A stretch of 42,095 bases of DNA from Acidobacteriota bacterium. Lineage in GTDB: Bacteria > Acidobacteriota > Terriglobia > UBA7540. Both the position numbers and the translations under genes were made by a program. The notes beneath the pieces are model-generated. The model was not told where the DNA came from and did no database searches. It worked only from the letters and a program-made list of their open reading frames with translations. The stretch spans positions 1-42,095 of the forward strand of contig CADDZE010000034.1 in assembly GCA_902812465.1 (NCBI GenBank). Direction: 5' to 3'. Shown here piece by piece: positions 1 to 8,393 of this stretch (positions are counted from its first letter, which is position 1; each line of letters starts with the position of its first letter).

Positions 1-128
1 CAAATGTCGTGCTCTTCCCCCAGCTTCTCGTGAAAGTGACGCACGTTGAAGTCCGCATATTGCTCCCGGTAGAGTCGCAGCACTTCTTCGGCCAACTCCA
101 TCGGCACCCGCTTCGGACTCGGCCTTTC
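1..128 (-). pseudogene. transposase fragment (ISNCY-like, integrase type), truncated
   Basis: A minus-strand open frame runs from a TGA at 129-131 to the window edge, about 42 codons. It contains SPKRVP followed by LYREQYADFNVRHFHEKL, which I recognise from the region after the helix-turn-helix in ISNCY-type transposases. The start codon and the N-terminal helix-turn-helix (roughly 70-80 residues in relatives) are missing: upstream of the fragment is a stop and then the 34-bp repeat. The gene continues off the window. It is very unlikely to make a working transposase. Recognition is from memory of the motif, not from a search. Confidence 0.65.
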
Positions 129-161
129 TCATTCATCCGGACATTTAATGTGCTAATGACA
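128..161 (-). repeat. 34-bp inverted repeat, left copy
   Basis: Read on the minus strand this is TGTCATTAGCACATTAAAT, then GT, then CCGGATGAATGAG. The copy at 41839-41872 on the plus strand is identical except for AG in place of GT (32 of 34 matching). Both copies point outward. Both contain an ATGAATGAG that could be the original transposase start. Similarity stops just after the repeat. Confidence 0.85.
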
Positions 162-178
162 AGCAGTCGCTGACGGCG

Positions 179-207
179 TTTTGCGCCCGAGCTTTCTCGT
201 ATATACT
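179..207 (+). promoter_or_regulatory. possible promoter of the sodium:solute symporter gene
   Basis: TTTTGC (179-184) is followed after 17 bases by TATACT (202-207). The -10 box is good and the -35 box is poor. Transcription would start near 214, about 130 bases before the ATG at 344. The -35 box lies 17 bases inside the left IS end. No other function is visible in 162-343. Confidence 0.35.
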
Positions 208-343
208 GGCGCGCTCGCCGTGTCAATCAAGGGTTCTGGGGAGCCAGCCGGAAAGCCTTGCACTGGGACAGGCTGGACGAAGGCGGCTCGCCCAGAAACG
301 TGCGGTCCTTCCGCGCAGCTCGGGGATACGGCAGCAGCCGACT

Positions 344-2125
344 ATGAAACTTACCTTCACTGATTGGCTGGTCGTCGCAGCTTATTTCCTGGCCAATCTC
401 CTGATTGGTCTGCATTACCGCAAAAAAGCCAGCAGCAGCACGGGCGATTTCTTCGTTTCCGGACGCGAGGTGAGCTGGTGGCTGGCGGGGACGTCGATGG
501 TGGCGACCACCTTCGCCGCTGACACTCCTCTGTGGGTGACTGGCCAGGTGGCGCAGCACGGCATCGCCGCCAACTGGCTGTGGTGGAGCTTCCTCTTCAG
601 CGGCATGATGACCGTCTTCTTCTTCGCCCGGCTGTGGCGGCGCGCCGAGGTCATCACCGACGTCGAGTTCATCGAGCTCCGCTACGCCGGCAAGCCGGCC
701 GCCTTTCTGCGCGGTTTCCGTGCTCTCTACTTTGGCTTGCTGATGAACTGTTTGATCGTTGGCTGGGTGAATCTGGCGATGGAGAAGATCCTGATGACGG
801 CGCTGGGGGTTTCGAAGACAACCGCCGTGGCGCTCATCCTGGCCATCATCGCCCTCACCAGTTTCTACACGTTTATCTCCGGGTTGTGGGGCGTGCTTTG
901 GACCGACCTCATCCAGTTCACCCTGAAAATGACCATGGTTATTGTTCTGGCCTATTACGGCGTGAAAGCGGCCGGAGGGATGGATGGACTTAAGGCCAAG
1001 CTGGCCCAGGTGGACGCCGCCCGCGCCGCCAGCCGCGGCGGTTCGGGCTCCATCCTCTCCTTCATTCCCGACCTTCACTCACCCTGGATGCCGCTCGTCA
1101 CCTTCTGTGTCTACATCGGAATCAACTGGTGGGCCAACTGGTATCCGGGTGCCGAGCCAGGCGGGGGCGGCTACGTGGCACAGCGCATCTTCTGCGCGCG
1201 GGACGAGAAACATTCGCTGTGGGCAACGCTGTGGTTCAACCTCGCCCATTACGCTCTCCGCCCCTGGCCCTGGATTCTGACCGCCCTGGCCTCGGTGGTC
1301 CTCTATCCGCACTTAGCCGATCCCGAGATCGGTTATATCAAGGTCTGGGTGGACTACCTGCCCGCCGCGCTGCGCGGACTGATGCTGGCCGCTTTTGCCG
1401 CTGCCTACATGTCCACCATTGCCACCCAGTTGAATTGGGGATCCTCTTACTTGGTTAATGACTTCTACCGGCGCTTCTTGGTGCGCCACCGGCCGGAGGC
1501 GCACTACGTCACCGCATCCAAGCTGGCCACCGCGTTTCTGGCGGTGCTAGGGACGGTCGTCTCGCTTTATCTGGCTAGTGTTGCCCAAGCCTGGAACGTC
1601 CTGCTGGCCATCGGGGCCGGCACGGGCGGCGTCTACTTGCTGCGCTGGTATTGGTGGCGCATCAACGCTTGGTCAGAAGTCGCCGCTATGACCTGTGCCG
1701 CCCTGACCAGCGCGATCCTCAGCCTCGGCCTGGGTATCTCGACTAGTACGCCTCTCGGCTTCGCCCATTCGATCCTCATTACCGTTTCCGTCACCACCCT
1801 CGTCTGGTTGCTGGTGACGCTGCTGACGCCACCCGAGCCGCAAACCAAGCTGATCGAGTTTTACCGACGCGTCCGGCCCAGCCTGGCGGGCTGGCGGACC
1901 ATTGCCGCCCAGGCTCCCGACGTGCGAGCCTCACAAGACGGTTGGTATAACCTGCTCGACTGGGCGCTGGGCTGCCTGATGGTGTACATGGCGCTGTTCG
2001 GCATCGGCAAAATCTGTCTGGGCGCCACCGGAATGGGAATCACCTTTCTGGTGATCGCGGCCGTTTCGGGCTACCTCATCTATTGGGACTTCTCGCGGCG
2101 AGGCTGGGAGGCGCTATCTCAGTAG
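344..2125 (+). CDS. sodium:solute symporter family transporter
   Basis: This 593-residue protein is almost entirely hydrophobic, with about 13 likely membrane segments. It belongs to the SSS family, which moves sugars, amino acids, vitamins or other organic solutes into the cell with sodium across the inner membrane. The start fits the family: the first helix follows at residue 6, then a loop with GDFFVSGREVSWW and the helix with TTFAADTPLWVTG, typical of the SSS core. A glycine-rich loop, PGAEPGGGG, lies near residue 270. The substrate cannot be read from the sequence. No enzyme gene stands next to it on the same strand, so context does not help. The ribosome site before 344 is weak. A hairpin directly follows the stop. 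Confidence 0.9.
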   Translation: MKLTFTDWLVVAAYFLANLLIGLHYRKKASSSTGDFFVSGREVSWWLAGTSMVATTFAADTPLWVTGQVAQHGIAANWLWWSFLFSGMMTVFFFARLWRRAEVITDVEFIELRYAGKPAAFLRGFRALYFGLLMNCLIVGWVNLAMEKILMTALGVSKTTAVALILAIIALTSFYTFISGLWGVLWTDLIQFTLKMTMVIVLAYYGVKAAGGMDGLKAKLAQVDAARAASRGGSGSILSFIPDLHSPWMPLVTFCVYIGINWWANWYPGAEPGGGGYVAQRIFCARDEKHSLWATLWFNLAHYALRPWPWILTALASVVLYPHLADPEIGYIKVWVDYLPAALRGLMLAAFAAAYMSTIATQLNWGSSYLVNDFYRRFLVRHRPEAHYVTASKLATAFLAVLGTVVSLYLASVAQAWNVLLAIGAGTGGVYLLRWYWWRINAWSEVAAMTCAALTSAILSLGLGISTSTPLGFAHSILITVSVTTLVWLLVTLLTPPEPQTKLIEFYRRVRPSLAGWRTIAAQAPDVRASQDGWYNLLDWALGCLMVYMALFGIGKICLGATGMGITFLVIAAVSGYLIYWDFSRRGWEALSQ

Positions 2126-2152
2126 CCTGCCGAAGCCTCTCTTCGCAGGTTT
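2126..2152 (+). terminator. hairpin terminator after the symporter gene
   Basis: Starting one base after the TAG stop, CCTGC-c-GAAG pairs with CTTC-GCAGG around a five-base loop (stem 2126-2149, one bulged C), followed by TTT. It also separates the symporter from the convergent sulfatase/TPR gene ending at 2172. The T run is short. Confidence 0.5.
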
Positions 2153-2171
2153 CCCCCAATCACGCGCGCGA

Positions 2172-4301
2172 TCACCGCGTGCTGTCGGTCACCGCTCGCA
2201 TCCCCTCCAGCGCCATGCCATTGTGTGGATCGAGTGCCAGGGCGTGCTGGAACGCTTCGCGTGCGCCCTCCGTCTTCCGGAGCTGCAGACAGGCCGCACC
2301 CAGCAAGGCGAAGGCCTGAGGCTGGCGAGCATCGAGACGAATCGTCTGCGTCATCAGGCGCTCCACGTCCCCGAAGCGTTTCAACTGCAAATAGACGAAT
2401 CCTAAGTTCAATCTCACCGGCACGGCATGCGGCGCGCCTTGGAGAGCGCGCTCAAGCACGGCCGCCGCCTCTTGGTAGTCTCCCTGGCGCGCCTCAGCTT
2501 CGCCCAGGGCGTTCAGCGCAAACACATCCGTGGGGTCCAGCTTCAAGGCCTCGCGCAGCAGCTTCTCGGCCTCCTCGAGCTGGCCCCGTTCCAACAGCAG
2601 CATACCGAGCTCGCGCGGCGGCCGCGGATTCGAGGGATCAATTTCCATCGCGCGGCGGTAGAGCCGCTCGGCCTCTGCGCGATTCCCCAGGAGAGCCTCC
2701 GTGTGGCCGAGTTCGCTGTAGCCCGTCGCGTAGTAGGGTGCTGCCTCGATCAACTGCGCGTAAATGCGGCGGGCAGCCTGCAGGTCATGCCTCGAGAACT
2801 GTATGGTGCCAAGATAATCGAGCGCGAGGGGCTGCTCCGGGTCCCGGCTAAGCACGTCTTCCAGGATGGCTGCGGCGGTATCGTATCGACGCGCCTGGAA
2901 TGCGTGGGCCGCTCTCAGCAGCGCTTCGTGTTCTGCCACGCCGTCTTTGGGGTCGCGGCGCGCGGCGGCCTCCCCGAGCCCCGAAATGCCTTCAGCGAAA
3001 TAGCCCAGGCTGGCAAAGAGCTTTGCCGTTTGAGCGTTCACCGGAGCGCGTGCGGCCAAAGCATCGGCGCGGGCGTGCGCCTTGACGAACGCCTCCAGTT
3101 GCGCGTGGGCAGCCACGCCCGCCTGCGATGCATACTGATTATGCAGCTCGCCCGCATCGGCGCCCAGGTCGTAGAGTTCCGGGTGCGGTGCCTGGATGTA
3201 CTTAACCGCTTCCCACCGCGGCGATGCCTTCGCTTGCGAAATCAACGCCCGCAACGGAGCCCAGCCTAGGTGCAGCAGGGGATACAGCGTCTCCGCGTAG
3301 ACAGGATGCGCCGGAGGCTCTTTACCAGAAATGACGCCTTGCGCCAGATCCACTCCCTGCATGCTGGCAGGGATAGGGACTCCGGCAAGATGTAACAGCG
3401 TCGGCGCCACATCCACCAGGCTAACCGACACCTGGATCTCTTTGGCTCGCGTCGGGGAGGCGGGCTTGATCAACAGCGGTACATGGAGCGTGGAATTGTA
3501 AATGAAGTAGCCGTGCGTCGATTCACCATGGTCGCCCAGGCCTTCGCCGTGGTCGGCCGTCAGCACGATGATCGTGGAGTCAAACAGCTGGTGGCGGCGC
3601 AAGCTGGCAAACAGTTTGGCCAGCGATGAATCGGTATAAGCAATCTCGCCGTCGTAGGGACGGGAGGCGAAGCGGCTACGAAACGGTTCAGGCGTTCGGT
3701 ATGGCAAGTGTGGGTCGTAAAAATGCAACCAGAGAAAGAAAGGCTTGCCCCGTGGCCTCCGCTGCAGCCAGGCGAGCGCCAGGTCCGTCACCGCGCCCGC
3801 CGGCCGCTTGATGTTGGGCAGCCCCGCTTCTTGTTGTTCCGTCGACACGGCGAATCGGTCGTCGTAATCCCTGAAGCCGCGCTCAAGCCCAAAGCGCCGG
3901 CAAAGGACCGGCGATCCCAAAACTGCCGCCGTCGCATACCCCGCCCTGGAAAAGAGTTCGGGCAGCGTCGGGACATCGCGAGGAAGTCGAAAGCCGGGCT
4001 GATCCCGCACTCCGTTGTACATGGGGTAGGTCCCGGTGAGCAGCGCCGCGTGGGAAGGTAATGTTAGAGGAACCGCAGCGAAGGCATGCTCGAACTTCAC
4101 CGACTGCTTTGCCAAGGAGTCGATGGCTGGCGTGACCGCTCGCGCGTCTCCGTAGCAGCCCAAATGGTCGGCGCGCAGCGTGTCAATGGTGATCAACAGC
4201 ACGCTGTCCGACGCTTCCGCCCGCGCCCAGGTGAACAGTACTAAGGCGGAGAGTACGCCGGGGCTGATTCGATGCTTCGGGCAGTATGGCATGGCCATCA
4301 T
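2172..4301 (-). CDS. secreted sulfatase-fold (alkaline phosphatase superfamily) protein with C-terminal TPR repeats
   Basis: About 709 residues from the ATG at 4301. A longer frame opens at 4418, but it would place the receptor terminator (4350-4381) inside the gene. Residues 1-30 look like a signal peptide ending AEA. Residues 33-400 are a sulfatase/phosphoesterase domain: metal-binding LITIDTLRADH with D40, and TADHGEGLGDHGE (248-260). The nucleophile motif reads TLPSHAALLTG, with T80 where sulfatases carry the Cys or Ser that becomes formylglycine and H84 where they carry Arg. A formylglycine sulfatase is therefore unlikely; a Thr-nucleophile phosphoesterase or transferase, or a non-catalytic role, fits better. 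Residues 465-700 are about six TPR repeats for protein binding. It lies downstream of the TonB receptor gene, behind its terminator. The substrate is unknown. Confidence 0.85.
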   Translation of the reverse strand: MMAMPYCPKHRISPGVLSALVLFTWARAEASDSVLLITIDTLRADHLGCYGDARAVTPAIDSLAKQSVKFEHAFAAVPLTLPSHAALLTGTYPMYNGVRDQPGFRLPRDVPTLPELFSRAGYATAAVLGSPVLCRRFGLERGFRDYDDRFAVSTEQQEAGLPNIKRPAGAVTDLALAWLQRRPRGKPFFLWLHFYDPHLPYRTPEPFRSRFASRPYDGEIAYTDSSLAKLFASLRRHQLFDSTIIVLTADHGEGLGDHGESTHGYFIYNSTLHVPLLIKPASPTRAKEIQVSVSLVDVAPTLLHLAGVPIPASMQGVDLAQGVISGKEPPAHPVYAETLYPLLHLGWAPLRALISQAKASPRWEAVKYIQAPHPELYDLGADAGELHNQYASQAGVAAHAQLEAFVKAHARADALAARAPVNAQTAKLFASLGYFAEGISGLGEAAARRDPKDGVAEHEALLRAAHAFQARRYDTAAAILEDVLSRDPEQPLALDYLGTIQFSRHDLQAARRIYAQLIEAAPYYATGYSELGHTEALLGNRAEAERLYRRAMEIDPSNPRPPRELGMLLLERGQLEEAEKLLREALKLDPTDVFALNALGEAEARQGDYQEAAAVLERALQGAPHAVPVRLNLGFVYLQLKRFGDVERLMTQTIRLDARQPQAFALLGAACLQLRKTEGAREAFQHALALDPHNGMALEGMRAVTDSTR

Positions 4302-4349
4302 CGCGCAGCTGCCGAAGAGGGCAGGCTGCCCTCCCCTCCGCCGCATGCG

Positions 4350-4381
4350 AAACGAAAAAGGGGTGCGGCGAGCCGCACCCC
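4350..4381 (-). terminator. strong intrinsic terminator of the TonB receptor gene
   Basis: On the minus strand GGGGTGCGG pairs with CCGCACCCC around a four-base CTCG loop (4360-4381), followed by TTTTTCGTTT. It starts about 60 bases after the receptor stop at 4439 and precedes the sulfatase start at 4301. This supports two transcription units and the shorter sulfatase start. Confidence 0.85.
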
Positions 4382-4438
4382 TACCCACCAAGCGACCGGA
4401 GCAGGTTTTCAGACCCACCCCGAGAAAACCTGGACCGA

Positions 4439-7400
4439 TCAGAACAGCAAACGCAGCCCAAACTGGATGCGCCGGGCAGGCGCCGCCCCCGCTGGACAGG
4501 TCGAGTCCCCAACCGTGCAGTTGGCCTTACCAAAGCCACCACTATTCAGATCAGTGTTAATGGCGTCAAAGTTGGGATGATTGAGAACATTGGCGACATC
4601 CGTCCGGAACTGCAGATTCCAGCGCTCATTGAGCTTGAAATTCTTCGACAGGCCAGCATCGAGCCCATTGAACCAAGGTCCGTGGAAGACATTCCGACCC
4701 AAGCCGCCGAACTTAATGCCTTCCCCCGAAGGGTTCACGAACAGCTTGTTGGGTGTCACGACGCCGAACTCGGCATTGCATTTAGCCGTGGCGGCCGCAC
4801 TCGATAGCTGGCCGGCGAAGCCGCAGCCGATCGGATTAACGTCGGTGAAGATTCCATCCGCCGGGCTACCATGGGAGTAGATGCTTCCGGATCCCACAAA
4901 ATCAGGGTGGTCATTGTTGACGCGGTCGAGGTTATAATCGCAGCCAATGTTTTCTGGAACTCCATTGGCATCCACAGCATCGCCCTTATAGCGTGCTCGA
5001 CCGCAATATACCTCAATCGGGTGTCCGGAATAGGCTTGGTAAAAGCCGGTCACCTGCCACCCTCCCACCACCTTCCCCAGGAAGCCCTTCTGGTCGCGCA
5101 GGAAGGGAAGCTGATAGGTAAGGACCACTTTGAAGTTGTGGCGGTGATCGAAGGCTCCGGAGCCCCTCTCGAGATTCTTATGGTTATTGGAGATGAAGTA
5201 GTAGGGCTGGCTGTAGGCGCCTTGGGTGGTTGAGCCGGCAAACAAGTCAGAGTTGAAATCGATCAGGTGGCTCCAGGTGTATCCGCCCTGAAACTGCAAG
5301 CCATTACTTAAGCGCTTTTGAACCTCGGTAACCAGAGCATGATAGCTAGAGGTGATGTTATTGGCGCGGTAGTTAAAGCCGGTGTAGTCGGGATTCGGAC
5401 GAACCGCTATAAAGGCACGGTTATAGCCTTCTCCGTCGTAGCGGTTCCAGTTCATCAGCACTGGGAGGTGACGGCCCAAGGAGCCCTGGTAGTTGACGCG
5501 CACGAGCAAGTTCTGGGCGAACTGGTGCTCGACGCCCAGATAGAAGTTTTGCACCGAGGAATCCTTGAGGTTGTTCTCCATGGTGCGAACAGAGACACGC
5601 CCGGCGGGCCCTGGTAAGCTGTTCGGAACGTAACTCGGCGAGGGCCTTGGAGGGTTGCTGTAAAAGATGGTGTCACCGATCGTCGCATCCCAGTCGATGA
5701 GGCCATAAAAAGGCGGGTTCCAGGCGCCATTGGACCAAACATTGTCAAAGATGCGGTCATAGGAGATACCGAAGCCACCCCGTACCGCCGTGCGGCCGTC
5801 GCCGAAGACGTCCCAGGCGAAGCCGACGCGAGGCCCAAAATCGCCCAGCCGTGTATTCCACATGCGCGGCACCGGCCCGGTGCGCGCGTTGGCGATGCAC
5901 TCGATGAAGGAGATAGTGGTCGAATTGATGCAGTTGAAGTTCACAAACTGAGCCAGGATGCCATGCTGCTCGGTGGGAGCACCGTAAATGTCCCAGCGCA
6001 GCCCGAGGTTGAGCGTGAAGTGAGGCTTCACCTTAAAATCGTCATTCACGAATAGGTAAGTGTCGTTCATGATGTAATGGCGGTAGGCGTTGGCCCGTGC
6101 CCCGGTGCGTGGATCGATGGAGAGCTCCTGAAAATATGGGAAATCATGCTGGAAATTGCTCACCGTCGAGTCGGAGACATTGGTGATGCTCCCGTCGGGA
6201 TTAACCGTCACTTCTCCGGCGGCCGCTGCAGCAGCGATCGAGGGTCCGAGAACATTCCCAAACTCGTAGTATCCAGGCAAACCGAGATCCCAGTTCCGAT
6301 AAAGAATGCCGTGCTGCCAGCCGCCGCCGAACTTGAAGGAGTGTTTGCCGGCAATAAGGCTGGCGTTGTCCTGAAGCTGCCAGCGATCCTGAGTGAAGAG
6401 CTGAATCAGGCCGCCTTCGTAAGGGCCGAATCCAAAGGCGAGTCCTGCATAGTCGTCGCCGTCGATGATGATTTCGGGATCGAGATTCTTGCCACCCCCC
6501 TCCAAAAAGTTCGAATAATGCCGGTTATGTGCCATAGTCAGCTCATTGATAAGCTGAGGCGTAAAGGTATGCGTTTCCACCAGAGTCAGGTTGTGATAGT
6601 GCTCTCGATCCTGGGAGTTAATCGGCTTCACCGACACGTGCCCGCCCCCGTACTTATCCGTGCCGGTGAGACGGTGAACGTTGGCCGTGAAGCTGAGCCG
6701 GTCCTTCGTGCTGAAATTCTGATCAATGCGTCCGTAGTAGTTGTGTTCGGGCTGCTCGAACGGATCGAAGAACGTCGTGCAGCCGATGAAACCCACCGCG
6801 GCCGGATTATTGGCCGCTTCCGCCGGACAGAGCGCACTGGAGGTGATTGGCGGATACTTATTAAGGTAGTAGCTCGCAATCTGGCCGGCACCCTGGGTCA
6901 GCTGCGAAAGCAGCGCCGGAGTGGGAACCGACGTCACGGTGTTCCCTCCGGTGTGCAATGCAATCTGATCATAAGCGAAGGCAAAGAAGGTTTTGTCCTT
7001 CACGATGGGGCCGTCGACTTCACCGCCAAACTGGTTACGAATGTACTTCGGCTTAGGGTGCCCGGCGCGATTGGAGAAGAAGTCCGAGGCGTTCAGCGAC
7101 CGGTTGCGATTGAATTCGTAAGCCACGCCGTGAAAACTGTTGGTCCCTGATTTCTGCACGGCACTCACCACCGCCCCACCACCGCGGCCATACTGAGCAC
7201 TCATCTGGTTGGTCAGGATGCTGAACTCCTGCACCGACTCAAGAGGCGGTGTGATGTTTTGGGCGCCTTCGCCGAAATTGTCGTTATTGTCTGAGCCGTT
7301 CAGCAGAAAGGCCGTGCCCGCTTCCCGCTCCCCGCCTGAGGCCGCGCCAAAATTCATACCCTGGGTCACCTGCGGCGCGGCAAACGCCAGATCGTACACG

Positions 7401-7855
7401 TTGCGCCCGATCAACGGCATGCTAGTGATGGTAACGTTGTTCACCGTGTGCACCAGGTCCGAAGTCGACGTCTGCACCAGAGGCACCTGGGAGGTAACTT
7501 CAACGGTCTGCGTGGCTTTGCCAACCTCCAGCGTCACATCCAGGCTCACCGTCTGGCTGGGGTCGACCGTTACGTTCTTGCGGAGATACTCCGCGAATCC
7601 CGTGGCCTTCACCTGGACGGTGTAGGTGCCTGGAGGAACGAGTGGAAATCGGTACAAGCCGTCCCGGCCCGTCGTCGTAGACTGCGAGACACTGGTGCCT
7701 TCATTGACGATCGTCACCGTGGCACCCGGCAACACAGCGCCCGACGGATCGAACACCGTACCGGTAATGACACCCTGAACCGTTTGCGCTACAGCGGGCC
7801 GTGCAACGCACAACGATAAGCCTGCCAAACCATAGGCAACAATCTTCCTCAGCAT
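4439..7855 (-). CDS. TonB-dependent receptor with carboxypeptidase-regulatory-like N-terminal domain
   Basis: An outer-membrane beta-barrel of 1138 residues. The ATG at 7855 is chosen because GGAGG lies a few bases upstream and a clean signal peptide follows (MLRKIVAYG to AVA, about 23 residues). Residues 27-110 form an Ig-like carboxypeptidase regulatory domain (VFDPSGAVLPGATVTI, GLYRFPLVPPGTYTVQV). A plug region follows, then a long barrel ending in FGLRLLF with the terminal Phe typical of outer-membrane barrels. This architecture (Oar-like) is greatly expanded in Acidobacteriota, where it is thought to import glycans or peptides. The ligand is unknown. A good promoter (7886-7915) precedes the gene and a strong terminator follows it. 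A 41-bp element shared with the Rel/SpoT gene lies about 250 bases upstream. Confidence 0.93.
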   Translation of the reverse strand: MLRKIVAYGLAGLSLCVARPAVAQTVQGVITGTVFDPSGAVLPGATVTIVNEGTSVSQSTTTGRDGLYRFPLVPPGTYTVQVKATGFAEYLRKNVTVDPSQTVSLDVTLEVGKATQTVEVTSQVPLVQTSTSDLVHTVNNVTITSMPLIGRNVYDLAFAAPQVTQGMNFGAASGGEREAGTAFLLNGSDNNDNFGEGAQNITPPLESVQEFSILTNQMSAQYGRGGGAVVSAVQKSGTNSFHGVAYEFNRNRSLNASDFFSNRAGHPKPKYIRNQFGGEVDGPIVKDKTFFAFAYDQIALHTGGNTVTSVPTPALLSQLTQGAGQIASYYLNKYPPITSSALCPAEAANNPAAVGFIGCTTFFDPFEQPEHNYYGRIDQNFSTKDRLSFTANVHRLTGTDKYGGGHVSVKPINSQDREHYHNLTLVETHTFTPQLINELTMAHNRHYSNFLEGGGKNLDPEIIIDGDDYAGLAFGFGPYEGGLIQLFTQDRWQLQDNASLIAGKHSFKFGGGWQHGILYRNWDLGLPGYYEFGNVLGPSIAAAAAAGEVTVNPDGSITNVSDSTVSNFQHDFPYFQELSIDPRTGARANAYRHYIMNDTYLFVNDDFKVKPHFTLNLGLRWDIYGAPTEQHGILAQFVNFNCINSTTISFIECIANARTGPVPRMWNTRLGDFGPRVGFAWDVFGDGRTAVRGGFGISYDRIFDNVWSNGAWNPPFYGLIDWDATIGDTIFYSNPPRPSPSYVPNSLPGPAGRVSVRTMENNLKDSSVQNFYLGVEHQFAQNLLVRVNYQGSLGRHLPVLMNWNRYDGEGYNRAFIAVRPNPDYTGFNYRANNITSSYHALVTEVQKRLSNGLQFQGGYTWSHLIDFNSDLFAGSTTQGAYSQPYYFISNNHKNLERGSGAFDHRHNFKVVLTYQLPFLRDQKGFLGKVVGGWQVTGFYQAYSGHPIEVYCGRARYKGDAVDANGVPENIGCDYNLDRVNNDHPDFVGSGSIYSHGSPADGIFTDVNPIGCGFAGQLSSAAATAKCNAEFGVVTPNKLFVNPSGEGIKFGGLGRNVFHGPWFNGLDAGLSKNFKLNERWNLQFRTDVANVLNHPNFDAINTDLNSGGFGKANCTVGDSTCPAGAAPARRIQFGLRLLF

Positions 7856-7885
7856 GTTCTCCTCCGGCCGGAAATGCTGATTGGT

Positions 7886-7915
7886 CACATAGCACGCGAC
7901 CACAGCCGATGTCAA
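7886..7915 (-). promoter_or_regulatory. sigma-70-type promoter of the TonB receptor gene
   Basis: On the minus strand TTGACA (7915-7910) is followed after 18 bases by TATGTG (7891-7886). Transcription would start near 7879, giving a short leader of about 24 bases containing GGAGG before the ATG at 7855. Confidence 0.6.
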
Positions 7916-8100
7916 GTTTGAACTCCCGTAACCCTTAGCTTGCATGTTCACCGTTTGGGATGCGGGTCGAGGTGGTGTCCAGCCCCGCACGTGCTTGCCC
8001 AAGGTCAACCGCAACGCCGCAGGGCTGACAGACGGGACCTGCCTCACTTGTCCTCTTTGCTTCGTCGGCGGGGTATCGGCGAGCTCTGTTTGGGAGCTGC

Positions 8101-8141
8101 CCTCGTCTTTTCAAGCACATATCCGGTTCGTTTCGTCAAAA
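8101..8141 (-). repeat. 41-bp conserved intergenic element, copy 1
   Basis: Read on the minus strand it starts TTTTGACGAAACGAACCGG, continues ATATGTGCTTGAAAA and ends CGAGG. It matches 20782-20822 (plus strand) at 36 of 41 positions. The copy points toward the TonB receptor gene, ending about 245 bases before its start. I cannot fit it to a sigma-70 promoter. The conserved blocks GAACC and CGAGG, 19 bases apart, could be an alternative-sigma promoter or a regulator site. Confidence 0.7.
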
Positions 8142-8393
8142 CGCTCTGAGCGCGACGTTGCCGTTCCGGCCACACCGGAAATGTCTACGATTCCTACGTC
8201 TCATACAGCCTATACAATGGCTACGGTTTGCGCGTTTCTGGTGTATTGGTGTGCGCCGCCTAACGCCCTCCAGCGGCTGACCCGCGCCGGCATCTCTGGA
8301 ATCCACGGTGCCGCCTGGTTTAACATAGCGGCTGGCGCGAAAGTGCGGACGGGCAGGCAATGGCCCGGCGCAGGCAAGCGGCAAGGTGCAAGT

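Larger units (their letters stand above)
1..161 (-). mobile_element. decayed insertion sequence end, cut by the window edge
   Basis: The minus strand from about 161 to 1 holds a 34-bp terminal-repeat-like sequence (128-161) followed directly by a transposase coding fragment (128-1). The repeat recurs inverted at 41839-41872. The outer edge begins TGTCATTAG, and a TG start is common for IS ends. The coding part joins the repeat in the middle of the protein, so an internal deletion has removed the transposase N-terminus. The rest lies outside the window. Family assignment (ISNCY-like, integrase-type) rests on the protein fragment only. Confidence 0.65.
7856..8393. other. 538-base divergent intergenic region between the TonB receptor and phoU genes
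   Basis: I see no gene here. It holds the receptor promoter (7886-7915), a 41-bp element also found before the Rel/SpoT gene (8101-8141), and a perfect inverted repeat TTCCGG-n5-CCGGAA (8164-8180) that could be an operator. It also holds a TATACAAT (8211-8218) that could be the -10 box for phoU, without a convincing -35 box. No Pho box is obvious. Confidence 0.5.

Noticed and set aside
2223-3269. Long plus-strand frames opposite the sulfatase/TPR gene
   Set aside because: They are shadows of the minus-strand gene: no family, no start signals, and the antisense strand has clear domains throughout.
6077-7150. 357-residue plus-strand frame opposite the TonB receptor
   Set aside because: Antisense to conserved receptor sequence; no domain or ribosome site. 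Long antisense frames are common in GC-rich DNA.
7944-8393. Longer N-terminus for PhoU (150 more residues upstream)
   Set aside because: The added residues are Cys/Ser-rich without family similarity and cover the intergenic 41-bp element and inverted repeat. The family start at 8394 has a ribosome site.
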